64,000 nt of DNA from Methanobrevibacter millerae (GTDB lineage Archaea; Methanobacteriota; Methanobacteria; Methanobacteriales; Methanobacteriaceae), in contig NZ_FMXB01000008.1 in NCBI RefSeq assembly GCF_900103415.1, forward strand, positions 1 to 64,000, read 5' to 3'. Below, piece by piece: positions 53,019-63,181 of the stretch (positions are counted from its first letter, which is position 1; each line of letters begins with the position of its first letter). A program made the translations under genes and the position numbers. The notes under the pieces are model-generated. The model was not told the origin of the DNA and made no database searches. It saw nothing but the letters and a program-made list of their open reading frames with translations.

Positions 53019-54602
53019 ATGACACATTGGATTGAAAACATAGCTGATGAATTAAGTAAAAAAGACGTAGAAGAACATATCATAGCAAGCGGAACCTCAA
53101 TATCAGGTTCAATACACATTGGAAACTCTTGCGACATATTCATAGCTAACGCAGTTGGAAAGAAATTAAGAGAAAAAGGAAAGGAAGCCAAAACCATATG
53201 GATTGCAGACGACAACGATCCGCTCAGGAAAGTTCCATATCCGCTTCCTGAAGACTACGACCAGTATTTGGGAATGCCGTACTCAACAATTCCATGTCCT
53301 GACGGATGCTGCAGCAACTTCGTGGAGCACTTCGAAAAGCCATTGCTGAATGTCATTGAAGATTATGGCATTGAAATGGAAGCCAAATCAGGATACGAAA
53401 TGTATAAAAGCGGAGTTTATGACGACTACATTAGGATTTCATTTGAAAATGTTAATGAGATAAGGGAAATCTTCAACGAATACAGAAGGGAGCCTTTAGC
53501 TGAAGACTGGCTGCCTTACAATCCTGTCTGTGAAGAGTGCGGACGTATCAATACCACTTACGCTTATGACTATGACGGAGACATCGTGAAATACAGATGT
53601 GAATGCGGCCATGAAGGCGAAATGGATATCAAATCCGGAAACGGAAAACTCACATGGAGAGTCGAATGGGCAGCAAGATGGAAAATATTCGGCATTACCT
53701 GCGAACCTTTCGGAAAAGACCACGCAGCAAGCGGAGGATCATACGACGTGAGCAGCGTCATTTCAGAAAAAATCTTTGATTATCCTGCACCTTATCCAGT
53801 TCCATACGAATGGATTACCTTGGACGGTGAAGCTATGAGTAAATCCCACGGCGTATTCTTCGCTCCGGACGAATGGCTTAAAATCGGTCCGGCCGAAAGC
53901 CTTAACTATTACTTATTCAGGTCAAAACCAATGAAAGCAAAGGATTTCTCACCTAAAATGCCTTACCTTGACTTTATAGACCAGTTTGACAAGGTTGAAA
54001 AAGTGTTCTATAACGAAGAGGAAGCTCCTTCCGAAAAAGAGGACAGGAAATTCAGGGAAATCTATGAAATAGCCCAAATCAATGCCGGCGAGCCTCTGCC
54101 TTTCAGGCCACCATTCAGATTTTTGGTTAACGCATACCAGATTGCAGGTGACGATTTGGAGAAAATCTTTGAAATACTTAAGAAAAACTCACAGCTGACC
54201 AAAAGCTTTGAGGATAAGGAATTTGATGACTTGACCGAACTGGAAATGTCCCAATACCGTGAAAGGGTCGATAACGTAATTTACTGGTTAGATACCTATG
54301 CACCAAAATTCGTTAAGTTCCAGGTACAAACCAAGAAAGTCCCTAACCTGCCGTTAACTGACGAACAAACCCAATTCCTTGATGCTTTGGCAGATTTAAT
54401 TGAAGCGACAGAGTTCAGCGATGCCAAGGAATTGCACGATGCCATGTACGGAATTTTAGAAAACCTGGGCTTAAAGCCACAAAAAGGTTTCCAGGCAATC
54501 TATAAAATGATTCTTGGTCAAAAACAAGGCCCTAGAGCAGCATCATTCCTGTTAAGTTTAGACAAGGACTTTGTAGTTAAAAGATTAAGAAAAGAAGCTT
54601 AA
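53019..54602 (+). CDS. lysK: Lysyl-tRNA synthetase, class I
   Basis: This 527-residue class I enzyme is the archaeal form unrelated to the common class II LysRS. It shows the HIGH-type motif [13 protein letters not shown], a KMSKS-type motif AMSKSHG, a zinc-type CxxC...CxC region ([27 protein letters not shown]) and [26 protein letters not shown]. It charges tRNA-Lys, one clear and two odd copies of which are in the array 2-3 kb upstream. The 3' end overlaps the convergent GNAT gene by 4 bases. Confidence 0.95.
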   Translation: MTHWIENIADELSKKDVEEHIIASGTSISGSIHIGNSCDIFIANAVGKKLREKGKEAKTIWIADDNDPLRKVPYPLPEDYDQYLGMPYSTIPCPDGCCSNFVEHFEKPLLNVIEDYGIEMEAKSGYEMYKSGVYDDYIRISFENVNEIREIFNEYRREPLAEDWLPYNPVCEECGRINTTYAYDYDGDIVKYRCECGHEGEMDIKSGNGKLTWRVEWAARWKIFGITCEPFGKDHAASGGSYDVSSVISEKIFDYPAPYPVPYEWITLDGEAMSKSHGVFFAPDEWLKIGPAESLNYYLFRSKPMKAKDFSPKMPYLDFIDQFDKVEKVFYNEEEAPSEKEDRKFREIYEIAQINAGEPLPFRPPFRFLVNAYQIAGDDLEKIFEILKKNSQLTKSFEDKEFDDLTELEMSQYRERVDNVIYWLDTYAPKFVKFQVQTKKVPNLPLTDEQTQFLDALADLIEATEFSDAKELHDAMYGILENLGLKPQKGFQAIYKMILGQKQGPRAASFLLSLDKDFVVKRLRKEA

Positions 54603-54627
54603 ATCAAGCTTCTAAACTCTTTTTTTA
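54593..54627 (+). terminator. lysK terminator
   Basis: AGAAGCTT pairs with AAGCTTCT over five bases, followed by a run of seven T. It overlaps the lysK stop and the end of the convergent gene. Confidence 0.6.
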
Positions 54628-54982
54628 TTAAAATTTCATCATCATTTTTGACAATTTCATAATCGAGTTTTTTAAAAATTTCAAGGGCAAGATCATCCTC
54701 GTCCAGATAGGCATAAGAGGCCTTAAAGCCCAAATCAATAGCTATCTTTTCAAGCTGCTTAATCAACTTATATGAAATCTTTTCACGGTTTTTAGATGAT
54801 TTAATGAACAGGCTTACAATTTCAACGGATTGTGAATCAAATACCTTAAAGCTGGCGCATCCCAGGGTTGAATCGGGTCCGACCAAAAGCAGCACGACCT
54901 GTGGATCGTCCAATACGCATCCATATGATTTGCACAATTCAATGAACCTACCATCGCGCTCGTCGGTTACGATGACCTGCAT
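54599..54982 (-). CDS. GNAT-family N-acetyltransferase-like protein
   Basis: This 127-residue protein has a GNAT outline: [54 protein letters not shown], which resembles the acetyl-CoA binding strand-loop-helix, then a final [25 protein letters not shown]. The substrate is unknown. The start codon follows the deaminase stop with no gap, so the two are an operon. The pyrophosphate-type loop (usually Q/RxxGxG) is degenerate here (KNREKIS). Confidence 0.7.
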   Translation of the reverse strand: MQVIVTDERDGRFIELCKSYGCVLDDPQVVLLLVGPDSTLGCASFKVFDSQSVEIVSLFIKSSKNREKISYKLIKQLEKIAIDLGFKASYAYLDEDDLALEIFKKLDYEIVKNDDEILIKKEFRSLI

Positions 54983-55453
54983 CTATTTAACCTCCGTAGT
55001 GTTTCCGACCTTAGCCAGTTCCTCATCCCAGATTTCAGAACAGTTGCAGGTGAATTTCAAAAACAAGTCCCTGCATCGGATATCGTCAAGAACCACCACT
55101 TCGACATCGTTGCATTCAAGGAGATTTTCCGCACCCATCAATGTGGTGTTTTCGCCTATTACGACTCTTGGAATGTTGTAAAGTATTACGGCACCGGAAC
55201 ACATCGGACAGGGTGACAGGGTTGTATATAATGTGCATTTCCTGTAATCCCCATAATTCAAGCGGCCGGCTTTTTCTATTGCATCCATTTCGGCATGCAG
55301 AATTACAGAACTGTTTTGGATTAATCTGTTATGGCCTTTGGATATCACTTCACCGTCTTTAACCAGGACGGCTCCAATCGGAATCCCGCCTTCATTTAAA
55401 GACTTTTCAGCTTCCTTAATGGCCAGTTCCATAAAATAAGAATCGTTTTTCAT
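54983..55453 (-). CDS. Cytosine/nucleoside deaminase (CDA superfamily)
   Basis: The protein has 156 residues. Zinc-site motifs are HAEMDAI (His, catalytic Glu) and SPCPMCSGAVILY. The segment GENTTLMGAENLL...VEVVVLDDIRCRDLFLKF resembles yeast cytosine deaminase Fcy1 more than tRNA deaminases (TadA). It would salvage free cytosine or another base. It is followed at once by the GNAT gene. AGGTTTAG-type leader is weak; the ATG is 31 bases after the coiled-coil gene's stop. Confidence 0.85.
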   Translation of the reverse strand: MKNDSYFMELAIKEAEKSLNEGGIPIGAVLVKDGEVISKGHNRLIQNSSVILHAEMDAIEKAGRLNYGDYRKCTLYTTLSPCPMCSGAVILYNIPRVVIGENTTLMGAENLLECNDVEVVVLDDIRCRDLFLKFTCNCSEIWDEELAKVGNTTEVK

Positions 55454-55484
55454 GAAAAAAAGAATAGAGATGATTAATTGATAA

Positions 55485-56576
55485 TCATCCTTTTAATCTG
55501 TTAAACAAACCGCCTTTGCTGGATTGTTTTTGATTGTCTTCTTTAAGTTTATCAACTTGTCCTCTCAAATCGGAAATGGTTCTTTGAGATTCGTTGGATA
55601 ATTTGTCATAATTACTCTGTTTGATTTTTAATTCGGATTTGAGAGTAACTATTTCCTCTTTCAATTTGTCAATGGATTTTTGGGCTTGTTCATCAACTTC
55701 ATCCTTGTAATCGCCCATTTCGATGAGTTTTTTCCTTAAATCATCAACTTCGCCTTGAAGTGTGGAAACTTCTTTTTTGGATTCTTCCAACTCATCATTG
55801 GAGGTTTTTAAATTATCCCTTAACTTTTGATTGGTTTTTTCCAATTCTTCAACATTTGAAGATTGCAAATCAGAAATTTTGGCTTTTAATGAGGCAATTT
55901 TTTCTTCATATCCATCTTTAATGCTGTCCAATTCAGATTGGAGTCTGTCAGTTCTTGCCTTATTGACTGCACTGTCTGCACCCAATTCGCCAATACGATT
56001 GCTTAAATCTTCATTGATGTCAAGCTGATTATAATATTTCCTGGAAGTTTTTTCTAGAGCGTCAGACAATTCTTTTTTAAGACGTTTGAGCTCACCGTTT
56101 TCCTTCTTTAAATCAGGAATGATTGTATTAGTCAGATAATTCAATTCATTTGATTGATTTTTTAATTTTGATTCTTTTTCCTTTAGCTCTTTTTTCAACT
56201 TAGCAACAGAAGAATCATCTTTTTTAGGCTGCTTTTTAGGTTCTTCTTTAGGTTTTTCAACAATCTTTTCAGGAACTTCCTCAACTACAGGTTCCTCAAC
56301 AACCTCTTCAGGAGCTTCCTCTTCAACAGCTTCTTCAAGAGGAGCTTCCTCAACAACCTCTTCAGCTACTTCTTCAACAGCTTCTTCCTCAGTTACAACC
56401 TCTTCAGCTACTTCTTCTTTGATTTCTTCAACTTGAGGTTCAACTGGTTTTTCTTCAGTTTTTACAAGTTTATCTTCAGTTTCACTTGAAACTTCTTTTT
56501 TAGAGTTTTTACCTAATTTAGTAAAGTCTAATCTTACTTTATTTCCATACATTTTATTTGCTGGTTCATCAGCCAT
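55485..56576 (-). CDS. Acidic coiled-coil protein, unknown function
   Basis: This 363-residue protein has a short basic N-terminus with NKVRLDFTKLGKNSKKE. Residues about 35-110 are a Glu/Val-rich acidic stretch (EEVAEEVV, EEAPLEEAVEEEAPEE). A long coiled coil fills about 120-345 (KLKKELKEKESKLKNQ, IASLKAKISDLQSS). It ends GGLFNRLKG. ATG at 56576 with GGTGATA is preferred to the longer frame. The architecture resembles the tail of the SerB-like protein at 12303. A cytoskeletal or chromosome role is possible but unsupported. Confidence 0.78.
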   Translation of the reverse strand: MADEPANKMYGNKVRLDFTKLGKNSKKEVSSETEDKLVKTEEKPVEPQVEEIKEEVAEEVVTEEEAVEEVAEEVVEEAPLEEAVEEEAPEEVVEEPVVEEVPEKIVEKPKEEPKKQPKKDDSSVAKLKKELKEKESKLKNQSNELNYLTNTIIPDLKKENGELKRLKKELSDALEKTSRKYYNQLDINEDLSNRIGELGADSAVNKARTDRLQSELDSIKDGYEEKIASLKAKISDLQSSNVEELEKTNQKLRDNLKTSNDELEESKKEVSTLQGEVDDLRKKLIEMGDYKDEVDEQAQKSIDKLKEEIVTLKSELKIKQSNYDKLSNESQRTISDLRGQVDKLKEDNQKQSSKGGLFNRLKG

Positions 56577-56774
56577 CTTTATCACCACTAAAAGCAATGA
56601 AAAATTTTTAAAAGTTCAACAGTCTATGTAAAGTAAACATTTCTTTTTTAAAATATTTAAATCTTTATAAATTTAATATATAAAGGGTTGCAAATTTCAC
56701 ACTTCCCTAAATTTAATATAGTTCGAAATATACATATAATAACTAACTGATTTTAAAAAAACCACGGCGATATT

Positions 56775-59700
56775 ATGGATTATTTTGAAAGATTGGAAGC
56801 TGAAACACATGTATTATACGACATAGCTAATGAAGCACGTTCAAAAGGTTTGGATGTTGAAACGAAAACCGAAGTGCCATTGGCAAAGGATTTAGCTGAA
56901 AGGGTTGAAGGGCTTGTCGGTCCTGAAAACGTAGCTAAGCGTATAAAGAAATTAGAGGAAGATATGAGTAGGGAAGAAGTGGCCTTTGAAATAGCCGCCG
57001 AGATTGCCTCAGGCAAGTTCGAACTGATTGGCGAAAAGGCGGAATATGACGAGGAGCAAAGATGCGACCAAGGCCTAAGAACAGCTCTGGCCATCTTGAC
57101 AGAAGGGGTTGTAGCCGCTCCTCTGGAAGGTATCTCCCAGGTTAAAATCAAGGACAATTTCGATTCAACAAAATATATCGCCGTTTACTTCGCAGGTCCT
57201 ATCAGAAGCGCTGGAGGTACTGCTGCAGCACTTGCCGTTCTGTTGGGAGACAAGATTAGGCAAGCAATTAACATTGATGCATTCAAGCCGATTGAAGATG
57301 AGATTGAGCGTTACGTGGAGGAAGTTGAGCTTTACGAATCTGAAGTTACAAACCTCCAGTATTCACCGACACCGGAAGAGGTGAGGTTTGCGGCCAATCA
57401 CATCCCCGTTGAGGTAACTGGCGAACAGACAGACCAGGTCGAGGTTTCACACAGGGATCTGGAACGTGTCGAGACGAACAACATCCGTGGAGGGGCGCTG
57501 CTCGCTATGGTTGAGGGAGTTATTCAGAAATCCAAAAAGATTCACAAGATTTCAAACAAGCTCGGTCTCAACTGGGAATGGCTTACGGAATATTCAAAGC
57601 CTAAAAAGGAGGAATCTTCAGAATCATCCGATGATTCAGACGTTGTAAGCGAACCAAAATACATTCAGGATATCATTGGCGGAAGACCCATTCTCGGATA
57701 TCCTTCAGAAAAGGGTGGATTCAGGCTAAGATACGGCAGGTCAAGGAACACCGGGCTTGCCACAATGGGAGTCCATCCGGCAACAATGGCTCTTCTTGAC
57801 TTCCTGGCCGTTGGAACGCAGCTTAAAATCGAATATCCTGGAAAAGGAAACTGCGTTGTTCCAGTCGATTCCATTGAAGGACCGACAGTCAAGCTTAAAA
57901 ACGGCGATGTCGTAATCCTCAACAGCGTAAAGCAGGCCAGGGAACTTAAAAAGGACGTTGTGGAAATATTGTTCCTTGGAGACATGCTTGTCGCATTCGG
58001 GGAATTCTTAAGAAACAACCAGCCGCTTTATCCTTCAGGATGGTGTGAAGAATGGTGGATTGGGCTTTTAAAGGAAAGCGAGAACTACAGCGAAGATGAC
58101 GATTTGGATTTGGGAAGGCTTGAATACGATTATCTATCAGCCAAGGAGGCCTTTGAGCTATCCAAGAAATACAACATTCCACTTCATCCCAAATACACTT
58201 ACTGCTATGATGACGTGACGATTGAAGATTTGAATGCATTATATGACTTATTAATGGAATGCAAGGATACCTACAGCCTCAATGAAGGTATCAAATTGAA
58301 GATGTCCTACCCGAAAAGGACACTTGAAATCATAGGCGTTCCCCATATCGTGCGTGACAATCAAATAATAATTGATGCGGACAATTCATATGCGCTTCTT
58401 GCAACGCTGGTAGACAGGCTGCCTCAAAAAGAAACGACGATTGAAGCCTTAAACGAAATTTCCAATATCGAAATCAAGAACAAGGCTCCGGCATATATCG
58501 GCACCCGTGTAGGAAGACCTGAAAAATCAAAGGAAAGGCTGATGAAGCCTGCGCCACATGGACTATTTCCTATCGGACAGTACGGAGGAGCCCAAAGGCT
58601 TGTTGCAAACGCAGCCAAAAAGGGCACCATCAAAGTCGAGCTTTCAAGAAGGAAATGTACCAATCCGGACTGCAAGCTAATGTCTTTCAGCTCAATATGT
58701 CCAAACTGCGGTTCACCTACCGAAATGGGCAGGCCGGAACTTAAAAAGATCAATTTATCCTCAATGCTTAAGAAGGCATCAGATAACGTCGGCGTAAGAA
58801 AAGTCGACAAGGTAAAGTGCGTTGTAGGTATGATTTCAGAGTCAAAGCTTCCTGAACCACTTGAAAAGGGAATATTAAGGGCTAAAAATGAAGTATTTAC
58901 ATTTAAGGACGGAACAGTTCGCCATGACTCCACAGACTTGCCGCTGACCCATTTCATTCCTAAGGAAATCGGAGTAAGCGTTGAAAAGCTCCTGGAAATG
59001 GGCTATGAAAAGGACTGCTATGGAAATCCTATCGAAAATGAAAATCAAATTATAGAGCTTAGGGTACAGGACGTCGTCATTTCAGACAACTGTGCCGAAT
59101 ACCTCGTGAACACTTCACATTTCATTGACGATGAGCTGAGCAAATTCTACGGAATGGACACATTCTATAACGTAAAGACAAAAGAGGATTTGATTGGACA
59201 TCTGATTGCGGGACTGGCTCCCCACACGTCTGCAGGAGTTCTGGGCCGCATAGTCGGATTCACAAAGGCGTTAGGATGTTACGCTCACCCGTACTTCCAC
59301 TCCGCAAAGCGTAGAAACTGTGACAGTGACGAAGATGCCGTAATGCTGCTTCTGGACGCATTAATTAACTTCTCAAAAACTTACCTTCCGAATACGAGAG
59401 GGGGAAGTATGGATGCTCCGCTGGTTCTGTCCACAAGAATCGATCCAGAAGAGATAGATGACGAATCCCACAACCTTGATATCTATGACAGGTTCCCTGT
59501 TGAATTTTATGACAGGACAAAGGATCCTTTAAAGCCTGCAGAGGTTCTGGATTTGATTGACAACGTTGAAATGCATCTTGGAACGCCGCAGCAGTATGAG
59601 GGACTGATGTTTTCACACCACACCTCAAGCATTCACGCAGGGCCTACAGTATGCCTTTATAAAAGATTGCCGTCAATGAAGGAAAAGGTTGAGGCACAGA

Positions 59701-60071
59701 TTGAGCTTGCAGAAAAGATTCGTGCCGTAGACCAAAGGGGAGTCGTTGAAAAGGTATTGTCTTCCCACTTTTTACCTGACATCATGGGAAATTCAAGGGC
59801 ATTTTCCAAGCAGAAGGTAAGATGCACAAAATGCAATTCCAAGTACAGGAGAATACCGCTGACCGGAAAATGTACAAAATGCGGAGGAAACCTGATTCTT
59901 TCAGTTTCCAAGGGATCCGTTCAAAAGTATCTTGGAATATCTCAGGACCTTGTTAACAGGTATCCTGTGTCACCATATTTAAAACAGCGTTTGGAAATTC
60001 AGGAATTTGGTATAAATTCACTGTTTGAAAGTGATAAATCAAAACAAAGCTCTTTAGATTTATTCTTCTAA
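56775..60071 (+). CDS. polC: DNA polymerase II (PolD) large subunit DP2
   Basis: This 1098-residue catalytic subunit of archaeal replicative polymerase D has its N-terminal part starting MDYFERLEAETHVLYDIANEARSKG; FAGPIRSAGGTAAALAVLLGDKIR and GLATMGVHPATMALLDFLAVGTQLK follow. Zinc motifs are CTNPDCKLMSFSSICPNCG and CTKCNSKYRRIPLTGKCTKCG. Catalytic aspartates are expected in AKRRNCDSDEDAVMLLLDALINF. The extreme C-terminus QSSLDLFF is a PIP box for PCNA. No intein is present, although many DP2 genes have one. The small subunit DP1 is not in the window. Confidence 0.96.
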   Translation: MDYFERLEAETHVLYDIANEARSKGLDVETKTEVPLAKDLAERVEGLVGPENVAKRIKKLEEDMSREEVAFEIAAEIASGKFELIGEKAEYDEEQRCDQGLRTALAILTEGVVAAPLEGISQVKIKDNFDSTKYIAVYFAGPIRSAGGTAAALAVLLGDKIRQAINIDAFKPIEDEIERYVEEVELYESEVTNLQYSPTPEEVRFAANHIPVEVTGEQTDQVEVSHRDLERVETNNIRGGALLAMVEGVIQKSKKIHKISNKLGLNWEWLTEYSKPKKEESSESSDDSDVVSEPKYIQDIIGGRPILGYPSEKGGFRLRYGRSRNTGLATMGVHPATMALLDFLAVGTQLKIEYPGKGNCVVPVDSIEGPTVKLKNGDVVILNSVKQARELKKDVVEILFLGDMLVAFGEFLRNNQPLYPSGWCEEWWIGLLKESENYSEDDDLDLGRLEYDYLSAKEAFELSKKYNIPLHPKYTYCYDDVTIEDLNALYDLLMECKDTYSLNEGIKLKMSYPKRTLEIIGVPHIVRDNQIIIDADNSYALLATLVDRLPQKETTIEALNEISNIEIKNKAPAYIGTRVGRPEKSKERLMKPAPHGLFPIGQYGGAQRLVANAAKKGTIKVELSRRKCTNPDCKLMSFSSICPNCGSPTEMGRPELKKINLSSMLKKASDNVGVRKVDKVKCVVGMISESKLPEPLEKGILRAKNEVFTFKDGTVRHDSTDLPLTHFIPKEIGVSVEKLLEMGYEKDCYGNPIENENQIIELRVQDVVISDNCAEYLVNTSHFIDDELSKFYGMDTFYNVKTKEDLIGHLIAGLAPHTSAGVLGRIVGFTKALGCYAHPYFHSAKRRNCDSDEDAVMLLLDALINFSKTYLPNTRGGSMDAPLVLSTRIDPEEIDDESHNLDIYDRFPVEFYDRTKDPLKPAEVLDLIDNVEMHLGTPQQYEGLMFSHHTSSIHAGPTVCLYKRLPSMKEKVEAQIELAEKIRAVDQRGVVEKVLSSHFLPDIMGNSRAFSKQKVRCTKCNSKYRRIPLTGKCTKCGGNLILSVSKGSVQKYLGISQDLVNRYPVSPYLKQRLEIQEFGINSLFESDKSKQSSLDLFF

Positions 60072-60177
60072 AGAGTTTTAACCGATTAGTTATCACGCGC
60101 TCTAGGAAAAATCTGATATTTATTAATAAGAATAATTAAGAGCAGATGACATTATAGTTCATGTTCACAGCCCAAGT

Positions 60178-60190
60178 ATTTATATATAAA
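60178..60190 (+). promoter_or_regulatory. nrdD TATA box
   Basis: TTTATATATAAA lies directly upstream of the MsvR-type palindrome and about 135 bases upstream of the nrdD start codon, giving a predicted start within or just after the palindrome. Confidence 0.55.
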
Positions 60191-60192
60191 AA

Positions 60193-60216
60193 TTTGTTCG
60201 TATGTATACGAACAAA
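60193..60216. promoter_or_regulatory. MsvR-type operator in the nrdD promoter
   Basis: An 11+2+11 perfect inverted repeat containing TTCGTA-TGTA-TACGAA, exactly the TTCGTA-N4-TACGAA site reported for the redox regulator MsvR. It abuts the TATA box on its downstream side, so binding would block polymerase. A one-mismatch copy is at 27627. Confidence 0.75.
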
Positions 60217-60322
60217 ATATATACAAGTACTGACTAATAGTATAATCAAGTGATTAGTAGTAGATAGCTTGCTCTATCAACTTTTTTTACTAATCTAAAC
60301 TAAATGGAAAATGGTGTGTTAA

Positions 60323-62638
60323 ATGGAAAAAAGTTCAGAAATTGCAAATAATTTAAATAAATCCGTTAAAATTAATGTAGAGAAGAATAACGGAATTAAA
60401 GAAAGATTTAGTTATGAAAAATTAATGAAGTCATTGGTAATGGTAGAAACCCCATTCTTTGAATCTGATAAAATCGTGGCAACTGTCGTATCCCAATTAT
60501 ACGATGGAATCACTACAAAGGAAATCAAAAAAATCGTTTACGAATGTTTAGAAGACATCGATAGTGAAATCGCAAACAAATACCTTGCAAGTACCCAATT
60601 GAAGGTACGTACTTCAAGAGACACTATTGAAGCATTCGACTTATCCAAAATTGCCAATACGTTAATTGAGGAAACCGGCGCAAGTCAGGAAACCGCATTC
60701 GAAATAGCTACAGAAACCTGGAAAGAGCTCAAGAAGTTAAACGTCGAATACCTGACCGCTCCAATGATCAGGGAAATAGTCAACACAAAACTGGTTGAAT
60801 ACGGACTTGAAGACTTAAGAAGCCGTTACACCCGTTTAGGTATCCCTGTTTACAACATTACCTCATTAATCGAAAACGGTAACAGGGACAACGCAAACAT
60901 GATTCACAACCCGGAAAGTATCCACAAACATGTGGCAGATGAAGCATTAAAACAATACGCATTACTTAAAATGCTTCCGGCAAGCCTTGCTGACGCGCAC
61001 ATGTCCGGGGACATTCACATTCACGATTTGGAATTCTTCGCAGGAAGGCCTTTAAACTGTATGCAGCATGATATAAGGACATTCATCAAATACGGCCTTA
61101 AAGTGGACGGTACAGGTGACCACACCTCAATTGCAGGTGCTCCAAACCACATGGAAACATTAATGAACCATACCGGCGAAATCATGCTTGCAGCTCAACA
61201 GAACATGTCCGGAGGACAGGGAATGTCACTCTGGAACGTATTTGTAGCTCCGTTTGCAAGAGGAAGAAGCTACGATGAAATCAAGCAGTCCGTACAAATG
61301 CTCGTTTACAACCTCAACATGGCTTACGCAGCACGTGGATCACAGGTACCGTTTACAAGCATGGCACTTGAATTCGGAGTTCCAAACTTCCTTAAAGACG
61401 AAACCGCTTACGGACCAAAAGGAAAAGTAGTCGGAACCTACGGAGATTACGAAGAGGAAACCAGATTGATTCAAAGAGCATTCACCGAAACCCTGCTTGA
61501 AGGAGACAACGAAGGAAAACCTCACTTATTCCCTAATACCATTTACACATTACGTGAAGAAACAATGACCAGCGAATATGAAGAAGATATCCGCTTAGTC
61601 CACGAATTGTCTGCAAAATACGGTTCATCATACTTCGTAAACATGCTTGCAGGATACAGGGGAGAAATGGCCAACTACATGGGCTGCAGAACCTGTTTAC
61701 AAGATAACTGGACCGGCGACTGGGACCAGGACTGTTTAAGAACCGGTAACCTCGCTTACGTAACCTTAAACCTTCCAAGAATCGGATACCAGTCCAAAGA
61801 CGAAACCCAGGTATTCGAATACTTAGACGAATACATGGACCTTGCTACCGAAACATTAATGCTTAGAAGGGAACAGGGTTTAAAATGTCTAAACGACTTC
61901 CACATATTACCGTTCTTAAAGCAGAAAGTGGCTGAAGACTCCTACTACAGAATCCAAAACTCAACCTTATCATTCGGTTTTGTCGGACTTAACGAAATGT
62001 TACTGTCATTATTCGGCGAAGGAATCGAAAACCCAGACGCCAACAAGTTCGGTATCAAATGTCTTGAATACATAAATGAAAGGGCAAATCAATTGAAAGA
62101 TGAAACCGGACTCAGGTGGTCAGTACTGCAAACACCTGCAGAATCCACAGCTTACAGATTTGCAACTCTCGATAAAAAACAGTTCGGAGACGAAGCTATC
62201 GTACAGGGAGACGGAAACGCAAACTACTACACAAACTCCTCCCACGTGCCTGTAGACACTTCCGCATCATTAATCGAAAAAATCAAGATAGAAGAGCAAT
62301 ACCATCCATTAACCCCTGGTGGACACATCTTCCACGCATTCATGGGTGAATCATACTCAGATCCTGATTCATTAATGAGCTTAACCAATAAAATCGCAAG
62401 AAAATCCGATATCGGTTTCTGGGCTTACAGTTCAGCATTAAGCTTCTGTTTAAAATGCAAAACCTTAATGAAAGGACTCAACCACGTTTGCCCAACCTGC
62501 GGTGAAAGCGAAGATGTGGAATGGTATGACAGAATTACCGGCTACGTACAGCAAGTCGGACGTGCAAAATCCGCATCCGGAGGCTGGAACCCTGGTAAAC
62601 GTCAGGAACTTATTGACAGAAGAAGATTTGAACAATAG
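60323..62638 (+). CDS. nrdD: Anaerobic ribonucleoside-triphosphate reductase
   Basis: This 771-residue class III reductase makes deoxynucleotides without oxygen. An ATP-cone regulatory domain is at about 15-110 (ERFSYEKLMKSLVMVETPFF). The catalytic part has GDIHIHDLEFFAGRPLNCMQHD and MSGGQGMSLWNVFVAPFARG. The C-terminal zinc site is CLKCKTLMKGLNHVCPTCGE. The glycyl-radical loop is RITGY, with Gly at about residue 740. The activase NrdG is not in the window. The gene has a long leader and an MsvR-type operator. Confidence 0.95.
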   Translation: MEKSSEIANNLNKSVKINVEKNNGIKERFSYEKLMKSLVMVETPFFESDKIVATVVSQLYDGITTKEIKKIVYECLEDIDSEIANKYLASTQLKVRTSRDTIEAFDLSKIANTLIEETGASQETAFEIATETWKELKKLNVEYLTAPMIREIVNTKLVEYGLEDLRSRYTRLGIPVYNITSLIENGNRDNANMIHNPESIHKHVADEALKQYALLKMLPASLADAHMSGDIHIHDLEFFAGRPLNCMQHDIRTFIKYGLKVDGTGDHTSIAGAPNHMETLMNHTGEIMLAAQQNMSGGQGMSLWNVFVAPFARGRSYDEIKQSVQMLVYNLNMAYAARGSQVPFTSMALEFGVPNFLKDETAYGPKGKVVGTYGDYEEETRLIQRAFTETLLEGDNEGKPHLFPNTIYTLREETMTSEYEEDIRLVHELSAKYGSSYFVNMLAGYRGEMANYMGCRTCLQDNWTGDWDQDCLRTGNLAYVTLNLPRIGYQSKDETQVFEYLDEYMDLATETLMLRREQGLKCLNDFHILPFLKQKVAEDSYYRIQNSTLSFGFVGLNEMLLSLFGEGIENPDANKFGIKCLEYINERANQLKDETGLRWSVLQTPAESTAYRFATLDKKQFGDEAIVQGDGNANYYTNSSHVPVDTSASLIEKIKIEEQYHPLTPGGHIFHAFMGESYSDPDSLMSLTNKIARKSDIGFWAYSSALSFCLKCKTLMKGLNHVCPTCGESEDVEWYDRITGYVQQVGRAKSASGGWNPGKRQELIDRRRFEQ

Positions 62639-62661
62639 CTAACATTCGTTAGTTATTTTTC
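62638..62661 (+). terminator. nrdD terminator
   Basis: CTAAC-ATTC-GTTAG followed by TTATTTTT, directly after the stop codon. Confidence 0.5.
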
Positions 62662-62788
62662 ACACCATTTTTTTAACACACACGTTAATTATCACCACAA
62701 AAAACATCAAAAAACAAAAGTATATTAATATCTTTGAATATAAATTATACTATTATCATATCACTGATGATAAAATTATTTTCACACT

Positions 62789-62842
62789 CTATGTTACTAG
62801 TATCATATGGGCTTTTTCGATACTAGGTAGCTGATAACATAG
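62789..62842 (+). other. Bulged stem-loop upstream of rpl21e
   Basis: CTATGTTACTAGTATC pairs with GATACTAG and, after an eight-base bulge (GTAGCTGA), with TAACATAG, around a 14-base loop: 16 base pairs in two coaxial blocks. It ends 43 bases before the rpl21e start codon, in the likely leader. It could be a protein or ribosomal-protein binding site controlling the operon, or a small RNA. Confidence 0.5.
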
Positions 62843-62885
62843 ATTTAATTAATACCCAGTGCATTAAATAAATCGAGGTAATAAA

Positions 62886-63176
62886 ATGCAAAGATCAAGA
62901 GGATTTAAAAGCAGATCAAGAAAAAAATTAACTAAAGTTGAAAGAAAAGGAAGAACCAACCCTATTACAAACAGATTCCAAAGATTTGAAGAAGGGGATT
63001 TAGTTCACATTATCATTAATCCAAGTATTCAAAAAGGTCAACCACACTCAAGATTCCACGGTAAAACCGGTAAAATCGTTGGAACCAAAGGTAAAGCATA
63101 CTTAGTAGCTTTAAAAGAAGGAAACAAAGCTAAAGAATTAATTATCAGACCTGACCACTTAAAATTACAAGCATGA
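62886..63176 (+). CDS. rpl21e: 50S ribosomal protein L21e
   Basis: This 96-residue protein starts [23 protein letters not shown], with the conserved [38 protein letters not shown] core. The ATG has GAGGTAA upstream. It is the first gene of a set with rpoF and the DUF655 gene, a known archaeal gene order. Confidence 0.96.
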   Translation: MQRSRGFKSRSRKKLTKVERKGRTNPITNRFQRFEEGDLVHIIINPSIQKGQPHSRFHGKTGKIVGTKGKAYLVALKEGNKAKELIIRPDHLKLQA

Positions 63177-63181
63177 TTTAA

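Noticed and set aside
56775-60071. Intein in PolD large subunit
   Set aside because: The protein is of intein-free length (1098 residues) and no splicing motifs are seen.
62765-62834. Box C/D RNA (TGATGA ... CTGA)
   Set aside because: No terminal stem and no internal D'/C' boxes of proper spacing; the bulged stem-loop explains the region better.
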